Shown here: positions 33,175-42,435 of the stretch, piece by piece
Position numbering within the stretch: the first letter of the stretch is position 1
How the letters are laid out: every line of letters begins with the position of its first letter
From: Dehalococcoides mccartyi 195
GTDB lineage: Bacteria; Chloroflexota; Dehalococcoidia; Dehalococcoidales; Dehalococcoidaceae
Length of the DNA: 64,000 nucleotides
NCBI RefSeq assembly: GCF_000011905.1
Contig: NC_002936.3
Coordinates: forward strand, 1,405,721-1,469,720
Direction of reading: 5' to 3'
Notes under the pieces: generated by a model
Seen by the model: only the letters and a program-made list of their open reading frames with translations
Database searches by the model: none
What the model was told of the DNA's origin: nothing
Program-made: the position numbers and the translations under genes

Positions 33175-34188
33175 ATGACCACGGAAAAAGATAAGGCACT
33201 GGAACTCACTGTCGGCATAATAGAAAAGCGTTTTGGCAAGGGTTCAATAATGAAACTAAGTGACCCTACCTTCAGGCAGACAGTTGAGTTCATTCCTACA
33301 AGTTCACTGGCACTTGATATTGCTTTGGGCGTTGGCGGGATTCCCAGAGGCCGGATATCTGAAATATTCGGTCCGGAAGGCTCCGGCAAGACGACTCTGG
33401 CCCAACATATTATTGCCCAGGCCCAAAAAATGGGTGAAAAAGCCGCCTACATAGACGTGGAGCATGCCCTTGATCCCAAATACGCTTCAACCTGCGGGGT
33501 TAATCTGGATGAGCTTTTAATATCTCAGCCGGATACCGGTGAAGAAGCGCTTGGTATTGCCGAAGAGCTGGTGAGAAGCACCGCCATTGGTGTCATAGTG
33601 ATTGACAGCGTAGCGGCGCTGGTGCCCAAAGCCGAAATAGAAGGCGACATGGGTGACTCACATGTAGGTCTGCAGGCCAGGCTTATGTCCCAGGCACTGC
33701 GTAAACTGACTGCTTCCATCGGGCAAACCAGAACGGCCGTAATCTTTATTAACCAGTTGAGAGAAAAAGTGGGTGTTATGTTCGGCAATCCCGAAGTCAC
33801 CCCCGGCGGCCGGGCGCTTAAGTTCTACAGTTCGGTGCGTATAGATCTAAGGCGCATAGAAACCATCAAGCAAGGTACCGTAGCAATTGGTACACGGGTA
33901 CGGGCCAAAGTGGTAAAAAACAAGGTTGCTCCCCCTTTCAGGACAGCCGAATTTGATATCATGTTTGACTCAGGTATCAGCCGCGAGGGCAACCTTATTG
34001 ATTTAGGCGTAACCAGTGAAGTTATAAGGAAAGCAGGGGCTTTCTTTTCCTATGGGGACATTCGCCTGGGGCAAGGCAGAGAGAGCGCCAAAAACTATCT
34101 GGCGGCAAATCCAGATCTGGCGCAGGAAATTGAAGAAAAAATACGTGCCTCAGCGGTCACCCTTTGCAGTATTGGTGATGGCGATTAA
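33175..34188 (+). CDS. recA: Recombinase RecA
   Basis: Strand-exchange ATPase and LexA co-protease. 337 residues from ATG 33175 (ribosome site GAGG); an in-frame TTG at 33154 is less likely. Walker A is [11 protein letters not shown], then [26 protein letters not shown], the L2 loop [28 protein letters not shown], and [18 protein letters not shown]. No intein. recX follows after a hairpin, the usual order. Confidence 0.97.
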   Translation: MTTEKDKALELTVGIIEKRFGKGSIMKLSDPTFRQTVEFIPTSSLALDIALGVGGIPRGRISEIFGPEGSGKTTLAQHIIAQAQKMGEKAAYIDVEHALDPKYASTCGVNLDELLISQPDTGEEALGIAEELVRSTAIGVIVIDSVAALVPKAEIEGDMGDSHVGLQARLMSQALRKLTASIGQTRTAVIFINQLREKVGVMFGNPEVTPGGRALKFYSSVRIDLRRIETIKQGTVAIGTRVRAKVVKNKVAPPFRTAEFDIMFDSGISREGNLIDLGVTSEVIRKAGAFFSYGDIRLGQGRESAKNYLAANPDLAQEIEEKIRASAVTLCSIGDGD

Positions 34189-34226
34189 TCCCTGGCTTTA
34201 AGTAAAAAGACATCTTTTTATATTGG

Positions 34227-34264
34227 GGCTGAGGCAGACTGTGTCTCGGCTTTGTCTTTTTTTT
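34227..34264 (+). terminator. Hairpin with T-run between recA and recX
   Basis: GGCTGAG pairs with CTCGGCT (G-T pairs included), with an inner AGAC/GTCT stem, then TTTGTCTTTTTTTT. Its place before recX suggests partial termination that lowers recX expression. Confidence 0.6.
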
Positions 34265-34274
34265 GGGGGATTAA

Positions 34275-34919
34275 ATGCCAAGTATAACGGCAATAAGAAA
34301 AACCCGAGGTGCTAACCAGAGGTGCAAGATATCTCTGGACAACAAGGATTTCTTCAACCTGTCTTATAGCGTATGTGAGAGGGAAGGCCTGAAAATAGGC
34401 CAGGAATTGAGCCCCAGCCAGATTGAAACCTTAAAGCTCATTGATGACTGCCAAAGCTGTTACGAAGCTGCTTTGGGGTATCTGTCCTATCGCCCCCGCA
34501 GCCAGTCTGAGCTGGCCCAGAAACTGGTTAAGCGGGGATTTTGCAGCCGGGATATTGACTCCATACTGGCCAAGCTGAAGGAGCAGGGGCTGGTAGATGA
34601 CCAGGCTTTTGCCCAGTTCTGGCATGAAAACCGCCAGTCATTCCGTCCCCGCAGCCGCAGCCTGACTTCACAGGAACTCAAGAAAAAGGGTATATCTAAT
34701 GAGATAATTGAAAACGTGGTAAACACTGTTGATGACGTGGACAGTGCTTACCGGGCAGCCCTGACCAAGGCAAAAAACCTGCCCAAAGATAATTACCACC
34801 TGTTCCGCCAGCGCCTCAGCCAGTATTTGCTGCGCCGCGGATTCGGCTACGAGGTAATTAACCGTACCGTTTCCCGCCTGTGGGATGAATGCGGAAACGG
34901 TAACACAGACGAATTGTAA
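34275..34919 (+). CDS. recX: Regulatory protein RecX
   Basis: Inhibits or modulates RecA filaments. 214 residues. The three-helix repeats are visible: YEAALGYLSYRPRSQSELAQKLVKRGF, FRPRSRSLTSQELKKKGISNEII and LFRQRLSQYLLRRGFGYEVI. An N-terminal beta part (ITAIRKTRGANQRCKISLDN) precedes them, as in longer RecX proteins. It sits 86 bases after recA, behind a hairpin. Confidence 0.92.
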   Translation: MPSITAIRKTRGANQRCKISLDNKDFFNLSYSVCEREGLKIGQELSPSQIETLKLIDDCQSCYEAALGYLSYRPRSQSELAQKLVKRGFCSRDIDSILAKLKEQGLVDDQAFAQFWHENRQSFRPRSRSLTSQELKKKGISNEIIENVVNTVDDVDSAYRAALTKAKNLPKDNYHLFRQRLSQYLLRRGFGYEVINRTVSRLWDECGNGNTDEL

Positions 34920-34935
34920 GTCTTACATAGTTACG

Positions 34936-34963
34936 GCTCTCTGATACCCCCGTTGAAGAGAGC
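34936..34963 (+). terminator. Possible weak terminator after recX
   Basis: Stem GCTCTCT/AGAGAGC with a 14-base loop, followed only by TTCTAAAAG. Confidence 0.35.
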
Positions 34964-34990
34964 TTCTAAAAGAAAGGGGTTTATATATAT

Positions 34991-36574
34991 ATGTTGGAAT
35001 TCTTTATGGAGACAGCGCCGACAACAACTACCGGCCTGCCTTTATCTGCCATTCTGGCCATCTTTTTCAGTTTTATTATAGGTATTGTCTTCGGCGGTAT
35101 GGCCCTGTTTGTATTCAGGGGCTTTATTATGAACCGCCAGCTCCGTATCGCCCAGCGCAAAGCAACCAAAATGCTGGCGGACTCCAAAGTGGAAGCTAAA
35201 GATGTGCTGGTGGAAGCCAAGCGCGAAGCTGACAAGGCCCGCAATTCCGCCGAAGCTGAACTTAAAGAACGCCGTTCTGAACTGGCCAAGCAGGAAAACC
35301 GGGTTATGCAGAAGACCGAAGCCCTGGACCGCAAGCTTGAAAACCTGGAACAGCGGGAACAGTCCTTAACCAACCGGGAAAAAAGTATTGATGAAACACA
35401 GTCCCAGATTGAAGAAATACGGACAGCCGAACTGAAGCGTCTGGAAGAAGTGGCCAGCATGACCACTGAACAGGCCAAGTCAAGTTTGCTTGAGATGCTG
35501 GAAGGCGAAATGCAGCAGGAAACCTCCCGCCGATTGCGTGAGTGGGAGATAAAAATCAAGGCTGAAGCGGATGAAAAAGCCCGGGAGATTGTTTCCCAGG
35601 CTATCCAGCGCTGTGCCTCTGACGTAGTTACCGAAACCACTACCAATGTCGTACCCCTGCCCAGCGATGAAATGAAGGGCAGGCTGATTGGCCGCGAAGG
35701 CCGCAATATACGGGCGCTGGAACAGGCAACCGGAGTAGACCTTATTATAGATGACACCCCGGAGGCAGTTACTATCTCCAGTTTTGACCCGGTACGGCGG
35801 GAAATTGCCAGACAGGCACTTTCCAAACTTATTATTGACGGGCGTATCCACCCGGCCCGCATTGAAGAAGTGGTAGCAAAAGCCAAAGAGGAAGTGGAAG
35901 CCGCCATGATAGCTTCCGGCGAACAGGCCGCCTATCAGGCAGGCGTTCACGGACTGCGGCCTGAAATCATAAAGGTAATGGGGCGGCTGAAATACCGCAC
36001 CAGTTACGGCCAGAACGTGCTTCAGCACAGTATAGAGGTAGCCCAGATGTCCGGCATGATAGGCAGCGAGCTGGGGGTAAATGTTACCCTTGCCAGACGG
36101 GCCGGCTTCCTGCATGACATAGGCAAAGCGGTTGACCGTGACGTGGAAGGCACCCATACCCAGATAGGCGCAGACATGGTCAAGCAGTGGGAAAAATCAC
36201 CCGAAGTTATCAAGGGTGTGGCTGAACACCACTTTGACACCCCCACCGTTTCCATCTGGGGTTTTATCGTATCTGCCGCAGATGCCATTTCTTCGGCCAG
36301 ACCCGGTGCCCGCCGCGAATCACTGGAAAACTACATCAAACGCCTCAAGGCTCTTGAAGAGATTGCCGACAGCTTCAAAGGGGTTGAAAAATCCTTTGCC
36401 ATACAGGCAGGGCGCGAAGTGCGCATCATGGTCAAACCTGAGGAGATTGATGACCTGGGTGCTATGCGGCTGGCCAGAGATATAGTCAAGAAGATTGAAG
36501 ACGGGCTGGAGTACCCCGGACAGATTAAGGTTACTGTTATCCGGGAAACCCGGTCTGTAGACTTTGCCAAGTAG
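34991..36574 (+). CDS. rny: Ribonuclease Y
   Basis: Membrane-anchored endoribonuclease starting mRNA decay. 527 residues: N-terminal helix (about 15-42), long coiled coil (about 50-190, [20 protein letters not shown]), KH domain ([20 protein letters not shown]), and an HD domain with [10 protein letters not shown] and HHFDTPT. Length is typical. The AGGGG ribosome site is 11 bases from ATG 34991. ymdB follows after 11 bases, the common Gram-positive and Chloroflexi pair. Confidence 0.96.
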
Positions 36575-36585
36575 GGCAGGTAGTA

Positions 36586-37356
36586 ATGAAGATACTGGTA
36601 ATCGGTGATGTCATCGGCAAGCCGGGGCGGGATGCCCTGCGGGATATCTTGCCGGGACTGAAACAGGAATACAAGATAGATTTTACCATTGTAAACGGAG
36701 AAAATACGGCCGGGGGGATTGGCATAACCCCGGCCACTGCCCAGGACCTGATTTCGGCCGGGGCAGACGTAATCACCACCGGCAACCACGTCTGGAAGCA
36801 CCGTGACATAGCCACGGTGATGGACGAGGAGAGCCTGCCGGTTATCCGCCCTTTAAACTACCCTCCGGGCGTACCCGGACAGGGTTATGTCCTTAAAGAC
36901 AAGGTTTTAGTGGTAAACCTGATGGGGCGTACCTTTATGTACGATATAGACTGCCCCTTCCGCAGTATTGATGCCCTGCTGTGCAAACTGAATTTCAAAC
37001 CGGCTGCCATTATTGTGGATTTCCATGCCGAAGCCACCTCTGAAAAAATGGCGCTGGGTTTCTATCTGGACGGGAGGGTAAGTGCCGTTCTTGGCACCCA
37101 TACCCATGTGGCCACCTGTGATACCCGTTTGCTGCCCAAAAACACCGCCTATGTCAGTGATATAGGCATGGTAGGGCCTATTGATTCCATAATAGGGGAC
37201 GAACCGGATGCGGTTATCCAGCGTTTCCTGACCGGCATACCCGGCCGCCTGAGTGTAGCCCAGGGCAGGGTCATGCTGAATGCCGTGGTAGTCACCGTAA
37301 ATACCAAAACCGGACTGGCCACAGGTATAGAACGCATTTACAGGGAGATAAGCTAA
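36586..37356 (+). CDS. ymdB: YmdB-family metallophosphoesterase
   Basis: 256 residues: MKILVIGDVIGKPGRDALRD, TIVNGENTAGGIGITPATA, ITTGNHVWKHRD, VDFHAEATSEKMALGFYLDG and LGTHTHVATCDTRLLPKNTAY give the di-metal site. In Bacillus the homologue hydrolyses cyclic nucleotides and affects biofilm and RNase Y; that role is assumed rather than shown here. The operon order rny-ymdB-PHP-plsY is tight, with 2-11 base gaps or overlaps. Confidence 0.92.
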   Translation: MKILVIGDVIGKPGRDALRDILPGLKQEYKIDFTIVNGENTAGGIGITPATAQDLISAGADVITTGNHVWKHRDIATVMDEESLPVIRPLNYPPGVPGQGYVLKDKVLVVNLMGRTFMYDIDCPFRSIDALLCKLNFKPAAIIVDFHAEATSEKMALGFYLDGRVSAVLGTHTHVATCDTRLLPKNTAYVSDIGMVGPIDSIIGDEPDAVIQRFLTGIPGRLSVAQGRVMLNAVVVTVNTKTGLATGIERIYREIS

Positions 37357-37358
37357 AC

Positions 37359-38222
37359 ATGTCTTCCAAAGTAGATTTGCATATCCACACCACCGTTTCA
37401 GACGGTGTCCACTCACCAGAGAATATTGTTGCCAAAGCCGCCAAAGTCAATATGGAGTATATTGCCATATGTGACCATGACAATCTGGGCGGGGTTGGCA
37501 TTGCCATAGAAGCCACCCGTAGGTACCCCAAACTAAGGGTCATACCCGGCGTGGAGATAAGCACCGACTACAGCGGCGGGGATGTCCATATTCTGGGGTA
37601 TTTTGTAGATTACCAAGACCCGGTTCTGAATGATACCCTGACCGAAATGCGCCGCTCCAGAGTGGAACGCGCCCGTGATATGGTCATAAAGCTTAACGGG
37701 CTGGGTATGGAAATAAGCTGGCAGAGGGTTTCGGAAATTGCCGGTGAAGGTACAGTGGGACGGCCGCATATTGCCACCGCCATGCTTGAAAAAGGCTATA
37801 TCCAGAACATGGGCGAGGCTTTTGACAAGTACATAGGGCGGGGAGGGCCTGCCTATGTGGAGCGGATAAAAATGAACCCCGAAGAAGCGGTCCGGCTGGT
37901 ACTTTCCTGCGGGGGCATACCGGTCATGGCTCACCCCCTGACCATAATGGACCATGAGCCTATGGTGGAACGGCTGGTTCAGGCCGGGCTGATGGGCCTT
38001 GAATGCCACTACGGGGGGTTTAACCCCCAGCAGATAGACGGGCTGGTAAAGCTGGCTGGCAAACACCACCTGCTCACTACCGGCGGCAGCGATTATCACG
38101 GTCTGGACGAACTTACCGAAACACCCATCGGCGGGGCGGAAGTACCCTTGCAGGATGCCAAAAAGCTGATTGCCAAAGCCCGCCAAATAAAGGCCAAAGG
38201 GCTGGCGGAGGATATGGAATGA
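37359..38222 (+). CDS. PHP-domain phosphoesterase
   Basis: 287 residues. The PHP metal-binding motifs are intact: VDLHIHTTVSDGVHSPENIV, AICDHDNLGG, IPGVEISTDYSGGDVHILGY, MAHPLTIMDHEP and TTGGSDYHG. Members of this family (YciV/RnaAM-like) hydrolyse nucleoside 3',5'-bisphosphates or trim RNA ends. Its position after RNase Y and YmdB would suit a role in RNA turnover, which is an inference. Its last four bases overlap plsY. Confidence 0.9.
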   Translation: MSSKVDLHIHTTVSDGVHSPENIVAKAAKVNMEYIAICDHDNLGGVGIAIEATRRYPKLRVIPGVEISTDYSGGDVHILGYFVDYQDPVLNDTLTEMRRSRVERARDMVIKLNGLGMEISWQRVSEIAGEGTVGRPHIATAMLEKGYIQNMGEAFDKYIGRGGPAYVERIKMNPEEAVRLVLSCGGIPVMAHPLTIMDHEPMVERLVQAGLMGLECHYGGFNPQQIDGLVKLAGKHHLLTTGGSDYHGLDELTETPIGGAEVPLQDAKKLIAKARQIKAKGLAEDME

Positions 38223-38920
38223 GCCTGGTATTTATAATCATGGCCATAGCCGGTTATCTGGTAGGGGCTATCCCCATGGCCTACCTGCTTTCCCGCTGGC
38301 GCAGGGGCATAGATATACGCCGTTACGGCAGCGGCAATGTGGGGGCTTCCAATGTTGTTAAAACCGCCGGCAAGAGGCTGGGGCTGGCTGTTTTTATTTT
38401 TGATGTTTCAAAAGGGGCTGTGATGATACTCCTGTCCGGCGCTTTGGGACTGGCGCTCTGGCAGCAAATAGTAGTCGGTTTGTTTACTATTGCCGGGCAT
38501 AACTGGCCGGTCTTTCTCCGCTTTAACGGGGGGAGGGGTATTGCCACCTCACTGGGAGTGGCTCTGGTAATGGCACCCGTTCCGGCTTTGATAGCTTTGG
38601 GAACAGCCATCGCCTTTGGTCTCTTCAAAAAAATGGCTCCGGGGGTGTTTCTGGGGGTGGCCGCACTGCCGTTTATGTCAGGCTATTTTCACGGGTTTTT
38701 TGGCATCCGGGAATACCAGACTATTAGCTGGGGCTTTATAGGAATTTTTCTAATCATGGTTACCCGCCGCCTGATGGCACCTGACAATGAATATGCCCAT
38801 ACCGTTTCCAAAGCCGAGCTGATATTTAACCGCATGTTTCTTGACCGGGATATAAGAAGCCGCTCCGTCTGGATAAACCGGAATTCTGCCCCCGCTGAGG
38901 AAAGCCCGAATATTTTATAA
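38219..38920 (+). CDS. plsY: Glycerol-3-phosphate acyltransferase PlsY
   Basis: Acylates glycerol-3-phosphate with acyl-phosphate at the membrane. 233 residues, about six helices, with the family motifs YRYGSGNVGASN-like (RRYGSGNVGASNVVKTAGK), HNWPVFLRFNGGRGIATSLGV and a late cytoplasmic loop. A C-terminal extension of about 40 residues beyond the usual end (IFNRMFLDRDIRSRSVWINR) has no assigned role. The archaeal-looking question of which lipids it serves does not arise; bacterial ester lipids are expected. Confidence 0.92.
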   Translation: MSLVFIIMAIAGYLVGAIPMAYLLSRWRRGIDIRRYGSGNVGASNVVKTAGKRLGLAVFIFDVSKGAVMILLSGALGLALWQQIVVGLFTIAGHNWPVFLRFNGGRGIATSLGVALVMAPVPALIALGTAIAFGLFKKMAPGVFLGVAALPFMSGYFHGFFGIREYQTISWGFIGIFLIMVTRRLMAPDNEYAHTVSKAELIFNRMFLDRDIRSRSVWINRNSAPAEESPNIL

Positions 38921-38970
38921 TCCTGTTTTGCCTAAGCAAAGAATATTTCCGCAGGCAACTGCCCGGTCTA

Positions 38971-39633
38971 TCAGTTAAAGCCGCAGATAGTTTTCAGCAC
39001 GCACCCCTGACACACAGGCTTGACCCTGCAATGCTCTTTGGCATGCCTGACTACTAGGGCATGGTATTCGTTAAAAACCGCGGCATCAGCCGCCAGATTT
39101 GCCGTAAAAAGCCTTTGAAGACGGTCATAACCCGCATCCCTCTCCGCCAGACCCAAACGGCTGAAAATTCTGCGGGTATAAGCATCTATAACAAAAACGG
39201 GTTTTCCGCAGGCATATAAAAGTATGGAATCTGCCGTTTCCTCACCTATGCCCCATACCCCCAGAAGTTCCTGGCGGAGTGCGTCAGTCTCCGCCGGCAG
39301 CAGTTTATCAGCCTGTCCGTTATAACCAGCTACAAGCCAGGCAGCTAAAGCCTTTAGTTTACGGGTTTTGACATTGAAGTAGCCTGAGGGACGGATAGCT
39401 TCGGCCAGAGTATCCTCATCGGTCTTCATTATAGCTTCCGGTGAGAGCAGACCAGCCTCTTTTAATCTTGCAATGGCTTTTTCTACATTTGTCCAGGCGG
39501 CACTCTGGGTAAGCACCGCACCTGTCATCATCTCAAAGCGGCTTTCAGCCGGCCACCAGTGCTGAGGGCCGTATTTATCTAAAAGACACTGGTATATGTC
39601 ACTGAGTTTTTGGCTTAAATTTTGCTGAGCCAA
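38971..39633 (-). CDS. Endonuclease III-related HhH-GPD DNA glycosylase
   Basis: 220 residues. HhH-GPD core with GVWGIGEETADSILLYACGK and the catalytic Asp in FVIDAYTRR. At the position of the lyase Lys of Nth (GRKTA) there is Glu (GEETA), so a monofunctional glycosylase without AP-lyase is predicted, as in other endonuclease-III-related proteins of this branch. The C-terminal [4Fe-4S] motif C-x6-C-x2-C-x5-C is intact (CRVKPVCQGCVLKTIC). It overlaps the end of trmO by 19 bases. Confidence 0.9.
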   Translation of the reverse strand: MAQQNLSQKLSDIYQCLLDKYGPQHWWPAESRFEMMTGAVLTQSAAWTNVEKAIARLKEAGLLSPEAIMKTDEDTLAEAIRPSGYFNVKTRKLKALAAWLVAGYNGQADKLLPAETDALRQELLGVWGIGEETADSILLYACGKPVFVIDAYTRRIFSRLGLAERDAGYDRLQRLFTANLAADAAVFNEYHALVVRHAKEHCRVKPVCQGCVLKTICGFN

Positions 39634-40058
39634 GGTGCTGTTATCGCCTCTTTATCAGAGTCATAATCTATTATAAAAGGCTTGATATCCAGTACCGGCG
39701 TACCGTTTATGGCATCCAGCCCTTTTACTTTAAGCACATTGCCTTTGTGCTCAAGCAGCCTGACCAGCGTCTTGGCGATGGGATTAGGGCGGAAGGGAGA
39801 GCGGCTGGCAAAAACCCCTATTTTACCGAACTCCTTTTGACCTCTGGGATAGACCAGGAGCGCCAGGCCTTCGGACTGGGACTGATGGAAAGACCAGATA
39901 ATATTCAGGTGGGAAAACTCTTCTATACGCTCAAGTCCCTCAGCCAGTTCCGGATTTATATGTATTTCGGAGACCACATCTGCCCATTTAAAATTATGGT
40001 CAGGTTTGGCGGCAATATCATTTACCACAGTGCCGATGGATTTCATTTGTATATTCAT
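39615..40058 (-). CDS. trmO: tRNA m6t6A37 methyltransferase TrmO
   Basis: 147 residues from ATG 40058, whose ribosome site GGAGGG lies four bases upstream; a longer TTG start would run through that site. YaeB/TsaA beta-barrel motifs: IGTVVNDI, LERIEEFSHLNIIWSFHQ, GVFASRSPFRPNPIAKTLVRLL and KVKGLDAINGTPVLDIKPF. It methylates the N6 of t6A37 in tRNA with SAM. Upstream is a terminator of the preceding gene. Confidence 0.92.
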   Translation of the reverse strand: MNIQMKSIGTVVNDIAAKPDHNFKWADVVSEIHINPELAEGLERIEEFSHLNIIWSFHQSQSEGLALLVYPRGQKEFGKIGVFASRSPFRPNPIAKTLVRLLEHKGNVLKVKGLDAINGTPVLDIKPFIIDYDSDKEAITAPWLSKI

Positions 40059-40072
40059 CTTACCCTCCAAAT

Positions 40073-40100
40073 AAAAAAGGGGATTTAAATCCCCTTTTTA
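40073..40100. terminator. Terminator after the Re-citrate-synthase-type gene
   Basis: Perfect palindrome AAAAGGGGATTTAAATCCCCTTTT with T/A runs on both sides; it serves the minus-strand gene ending at 40113. Confidence 0.85.
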
Positions 40101-40112
40101 AAGTCCGGCTTT

Positions 40113-41360
40113 TTAGTCATTCATAAGCGGTGTCAGAGTAAGCAGGCGGCGGCTTATCTCCGGATATTTGGCAATAAAGATAAGCTCGTCTTCCACCAGA
40201 GGTTTATGGGCCTCTACGTTGGCATAACGTACCAGTTCCAGTATCTTGTTGGCTTCATCTTTATCTTCAGGCAGTTCCACCGACATATTGCCCATAACGT
40301 GGCGGAAGCCTGAAATGCCGCTGTACTGGCCGGCACAGATTTCACGCCCGGTTTCAACCATCAGGGCTTCACCCCGTCCCAGTTCCTCATAGCCATAAAG
40401 CTCGTAGTTCTGGGAGTCTTTGATAACGCCGTCTGCGTGTATGCCGGAGGCATGGGCAAAACAGTTGCGTCCCACCCCAGGCTGGTTAATGGGTATTTCC
40501 ACATCAAACGCATATGAGGCAAAGCGGGCTATCTTCCAGGCCTTGGAAAGGTCTATCTCATGGCCCAGCTGATATTTTTCACCAAAACCCTTGGATTTAA
40601 GAACAGCCAGCAGGAAAGCTACCAGGTCGGCATTGCCCGCCCGTTCGCCAATGCCGTTTATGGTGGTATTTACATACACGTCCTGACCGCCGTCAACCAC
40701 GCCCTTAGCACCGGCCAGAGAGTTGCCGATAGCCATACCTAAATCACCGTGGCAGTGAATCTCTATAGGCATTCCCACTTTTTCTGACAGAGTACGGGCA
40801 GTTTCATATATGGTAAAAGGGTTGTCATAACCCAGAGTGTCACAATAACGCAGGCGGGTAGCACCTGCTTCTTTGGCAGCCTTGCCGAACTCAAGCAAGT
40901 TTACAATTGAGGTGCGGGAGGCATCTTCGGCATTTACCCCCACTGTCTCAGCCCCTTTGGCATAAGCGGCATTGACAGCCACAGTCATATCATCAATTAT
41001 ATCGGTAAAGACCTTGCGCCCCTGAAACTTGCCGTTTATCATCTGTTCCGAAGTGGATATGGACAAATTGAGGTGTCTCAGGCCGGGTGCCCGGCGGAAA
41101 GCCAGGTCTACATCAGCCACAAGAGCCCGTATCCAGCCTTCCAGACGCAGATTCTTGATAACGCCCATTTTGGCCAGCTCAAGGTTAGCTTCAATATAAC
41201 CGCGCTCATGTTTAGTGGTGGGAAAGCCGAACTCAGACTGAAAAACACCCATTTCGTCCAGATACATATTTATCAGGGTCTTTTCCAGCTTAGAAAGGCC
41301 GAGGCGCGCTGTTTGGACACCGTCTCTGTTGGTTACATCAACTATGAAAATTTTTCCCAC
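40113..41360 (-). CDS. (Re)-citrate synthase / homocitrate synthase-like enzyme
   Basis: 415 residues of the DRE-TIM (LeuA/NifV) family: IVDVTNRDGVQTARLGLSK, SEFGFPTTKHERGYI, GVNAEDASRTS, RYCDTLGYDNPFTIYE, IEIHCHGDLGMAIGNSLAGA, NTTINGIGERAGNADL, HASGIHADGV. By sequence it would be called homocitrate synthase, but the homologue in Dehalococcoides CBDB1 has been shown to be the Re-face citrate synthase that feeds the incomplete TCA cycle, so that is the better call. The start is GTG 41360 with AGGGGG nine bases upstream. Confidence 0.88.
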   Translation of the reverse strand: MGKIFIVDVTNRDGVQTARLGLSKLEKTLINMYLDEMGVFQSEFGFPTTKHERGYIEANLELAKMGVIKNLRLEGWIRALVADVDLAFRRAPGLRHLNLSISTSEQMINGKFQGRKVFTDIIDDMTVAVNAAYAKGAETVGVNAEDASRTSIVNLLEFGKAAKEAGATRLRYCDTLGYDNPFTIYETARTLSEKVGMPIEIHCHGDLGMAIGNSLAGAKGVVDGGQDVYVNTTINGIGERAGNADLVAFLLAVLKSKGFGEKYQLGHEIDLSKAWKIARFASYAFDVEIPINQPGVGRNCFAHASGIHADGVIKDSQNYELYGYEELGRGEALMVETGREICAGQYSGISGFRHVMGNMSVELPEDKDEANKILELVRYANVEAHKPLVEDELIFIAKYPEISRRLLTLTPLMND

Positions 41361-41469
41361 GTGATTATACCCCCTGTAATAGATGCGCTAAATATAATAT
41401 TTTATCATAGCCTGCTTTAGCCCACAAACCCTTGCGGTTTCTTTCTCTGTTTTAACATCCAAAAACCCT

Positions 41470-41498
41470 TTGACTTGGGGGCTTTTTACGTTTAAAAT
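41470..41498 (+). promoter_or_regulatory. Promoter of the HIT gene
   Basis: -35 TTGACT (41470-41475), 17-base spacer, -10 TAAAAT (41493-41498). Confidence 0.7.
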
Positions 41499-41520
41499 CA
41501 TAAACAGACAAGGAGCTGGC

Positions 41521-42012
41521 ATGGATAATTTATGGGCACCCTGGCGGGCAAAATACATAGAAAAGGCAGTCAAAAACGAAGATAGCGGCTGTATATTCTG
41601 CACTTTTCCGGCCGCAAGCGAAGACCAGAAAAACCTGATACTTTTCCGCGGCCAATACAACTTTGTTATCTTAAATGCTTTTCCTTACAATGCCGGGCAC
41701 CTTATGGTTGTACCCTTCCGCCATACTTCCGCTTTGGAGGAGCTTCCCGAAGAAGAACGCAACGAGCATTACCGTCTGGTCTGCCGGGCGGTTGCCGTAC
41801 TTAAAAATGAATACAAACCTGAAGGCTTTAATATAGGTATGAATCTGGGACGGGTGGGCGGTGCCGGTATAGACAAACACATCCACACCCATATTGTGCC
41901 CCGCTGGAACGGGGATACCAACTTCATGCCGGTTATAGGCCAGACCAAGGTTCAGAACGAAGCCCCGGCAGATACCTACCGCCGCCTTAAGCCCTGCTTC
42001 CAGTCCGTTTAA
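41521..42012 (+). CDS. HIT-family nucleotide hydrolase/transferase
   Basis: 163 residues from ATG 41521 (ribosome site AAGGAG). The HIT triad is KHIHTHIVPRWNGD (HxHxHxx). CIFCTF near residue 20 adds two cysteines, as in the zinc-bearing Ap4A phosphorylase-like branch; GHLMVVPFRHTSALEELPEEE is also typical. It probably cleaves or phosphorolyses dinucleotide polyphosphates. Monocistronic. Confidence 0.92.
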   Translation: MDNLWAPWRAKYIEKAVKNEDSGCIFCTFPAASEDQKNLILFRGQYNFVILNAFPYNAGHLMVVPFRHTSALEELPEEERNEHYRLVCRAVAVLKNEYKPEGFNIGMNLGRVGGAGIDKHIHTHIVPRWNGDTNFMPVIGQTKVQNEAPADTYRRLKPCFQSV

Positions 42013-42095
42013 ATAAGCCCGTTTTTGTCTTTGCCAGCCTTTCAGAAACTTTATTTGCAAAACCCGCCTGCAGGGTCTTGCCTTTTAGTAATACT

Positions 42096-42104
42096 TGTTA
42101 TACT
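42096..42104 (+). promoter_or_regulatory. Extended -10 promoter of the AbrB-ABC operon
   Basis: TG-T-TATACT, with a TTGCCT 15 bases upstream (42078-42083). The leader is about 50 bases. Confidence 0.5.
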
Positions 42105-42162
42105 ATTCATACTAGTAGGATATGTATTATTATCCCCAGATATTTAAACGGGAGGCAGTGGA

Positions 42163-42435
42163 ATGAACCCACAACAGATGGAGATTTTTTACGGTTCGGG
42201 TTCGGTGGGAGCTAAGGGGCAGATAGTCATACCGGTAAAATTCCGCAAAATATTCAATATTCACCCCGGAGACCAGGTGATTTTCATGGGAAACCCCCAG
42301 CAGAATGCTTTTGCGGTCATGAGGGCTGACCAGCTGTCTGCCATGCAGAGCCAGCTGGACCAGGCAAGAGCCCAGATACAAAGAGCCAATGCCGAACTGG
42401 CAAACGAAACAAAGAAGGAGACTAAAACCAAATGA
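42163..42435 (+). CDS. SpoVT/AbrB-type DNA-binding protein
   Basis: 90 residues. The swapped-hairpin AbrB domain is clear (GSVGAKGQIVIPVKFRKIFN, HPGDQVIFMG), followed by a helical Gln/Ala-rich tail. It heads a five-gene operon that ends in an ABC transporter and likely autoregulates it. Its last four bases overlap the next gene. Ribosome site GGGAGG. Confidence 0.88.
   Translation: MNPQQMEIFYGSGSVGAKGQIVIPVKFRKIFNIHPGDQVIFMGNPQQNAFAVMRADQLSAMQSQLDQARAQIQRANAELANETKKETKTK

Noticed and set aside
41360..41370. TATAAT directly before the Re-citrate-synthase-type start as a promoter
   Set aside because: It lies between an AGGGGG ribosome site and the GTG start, so it is spacer; transcription from it would begin inside the coding sequence.
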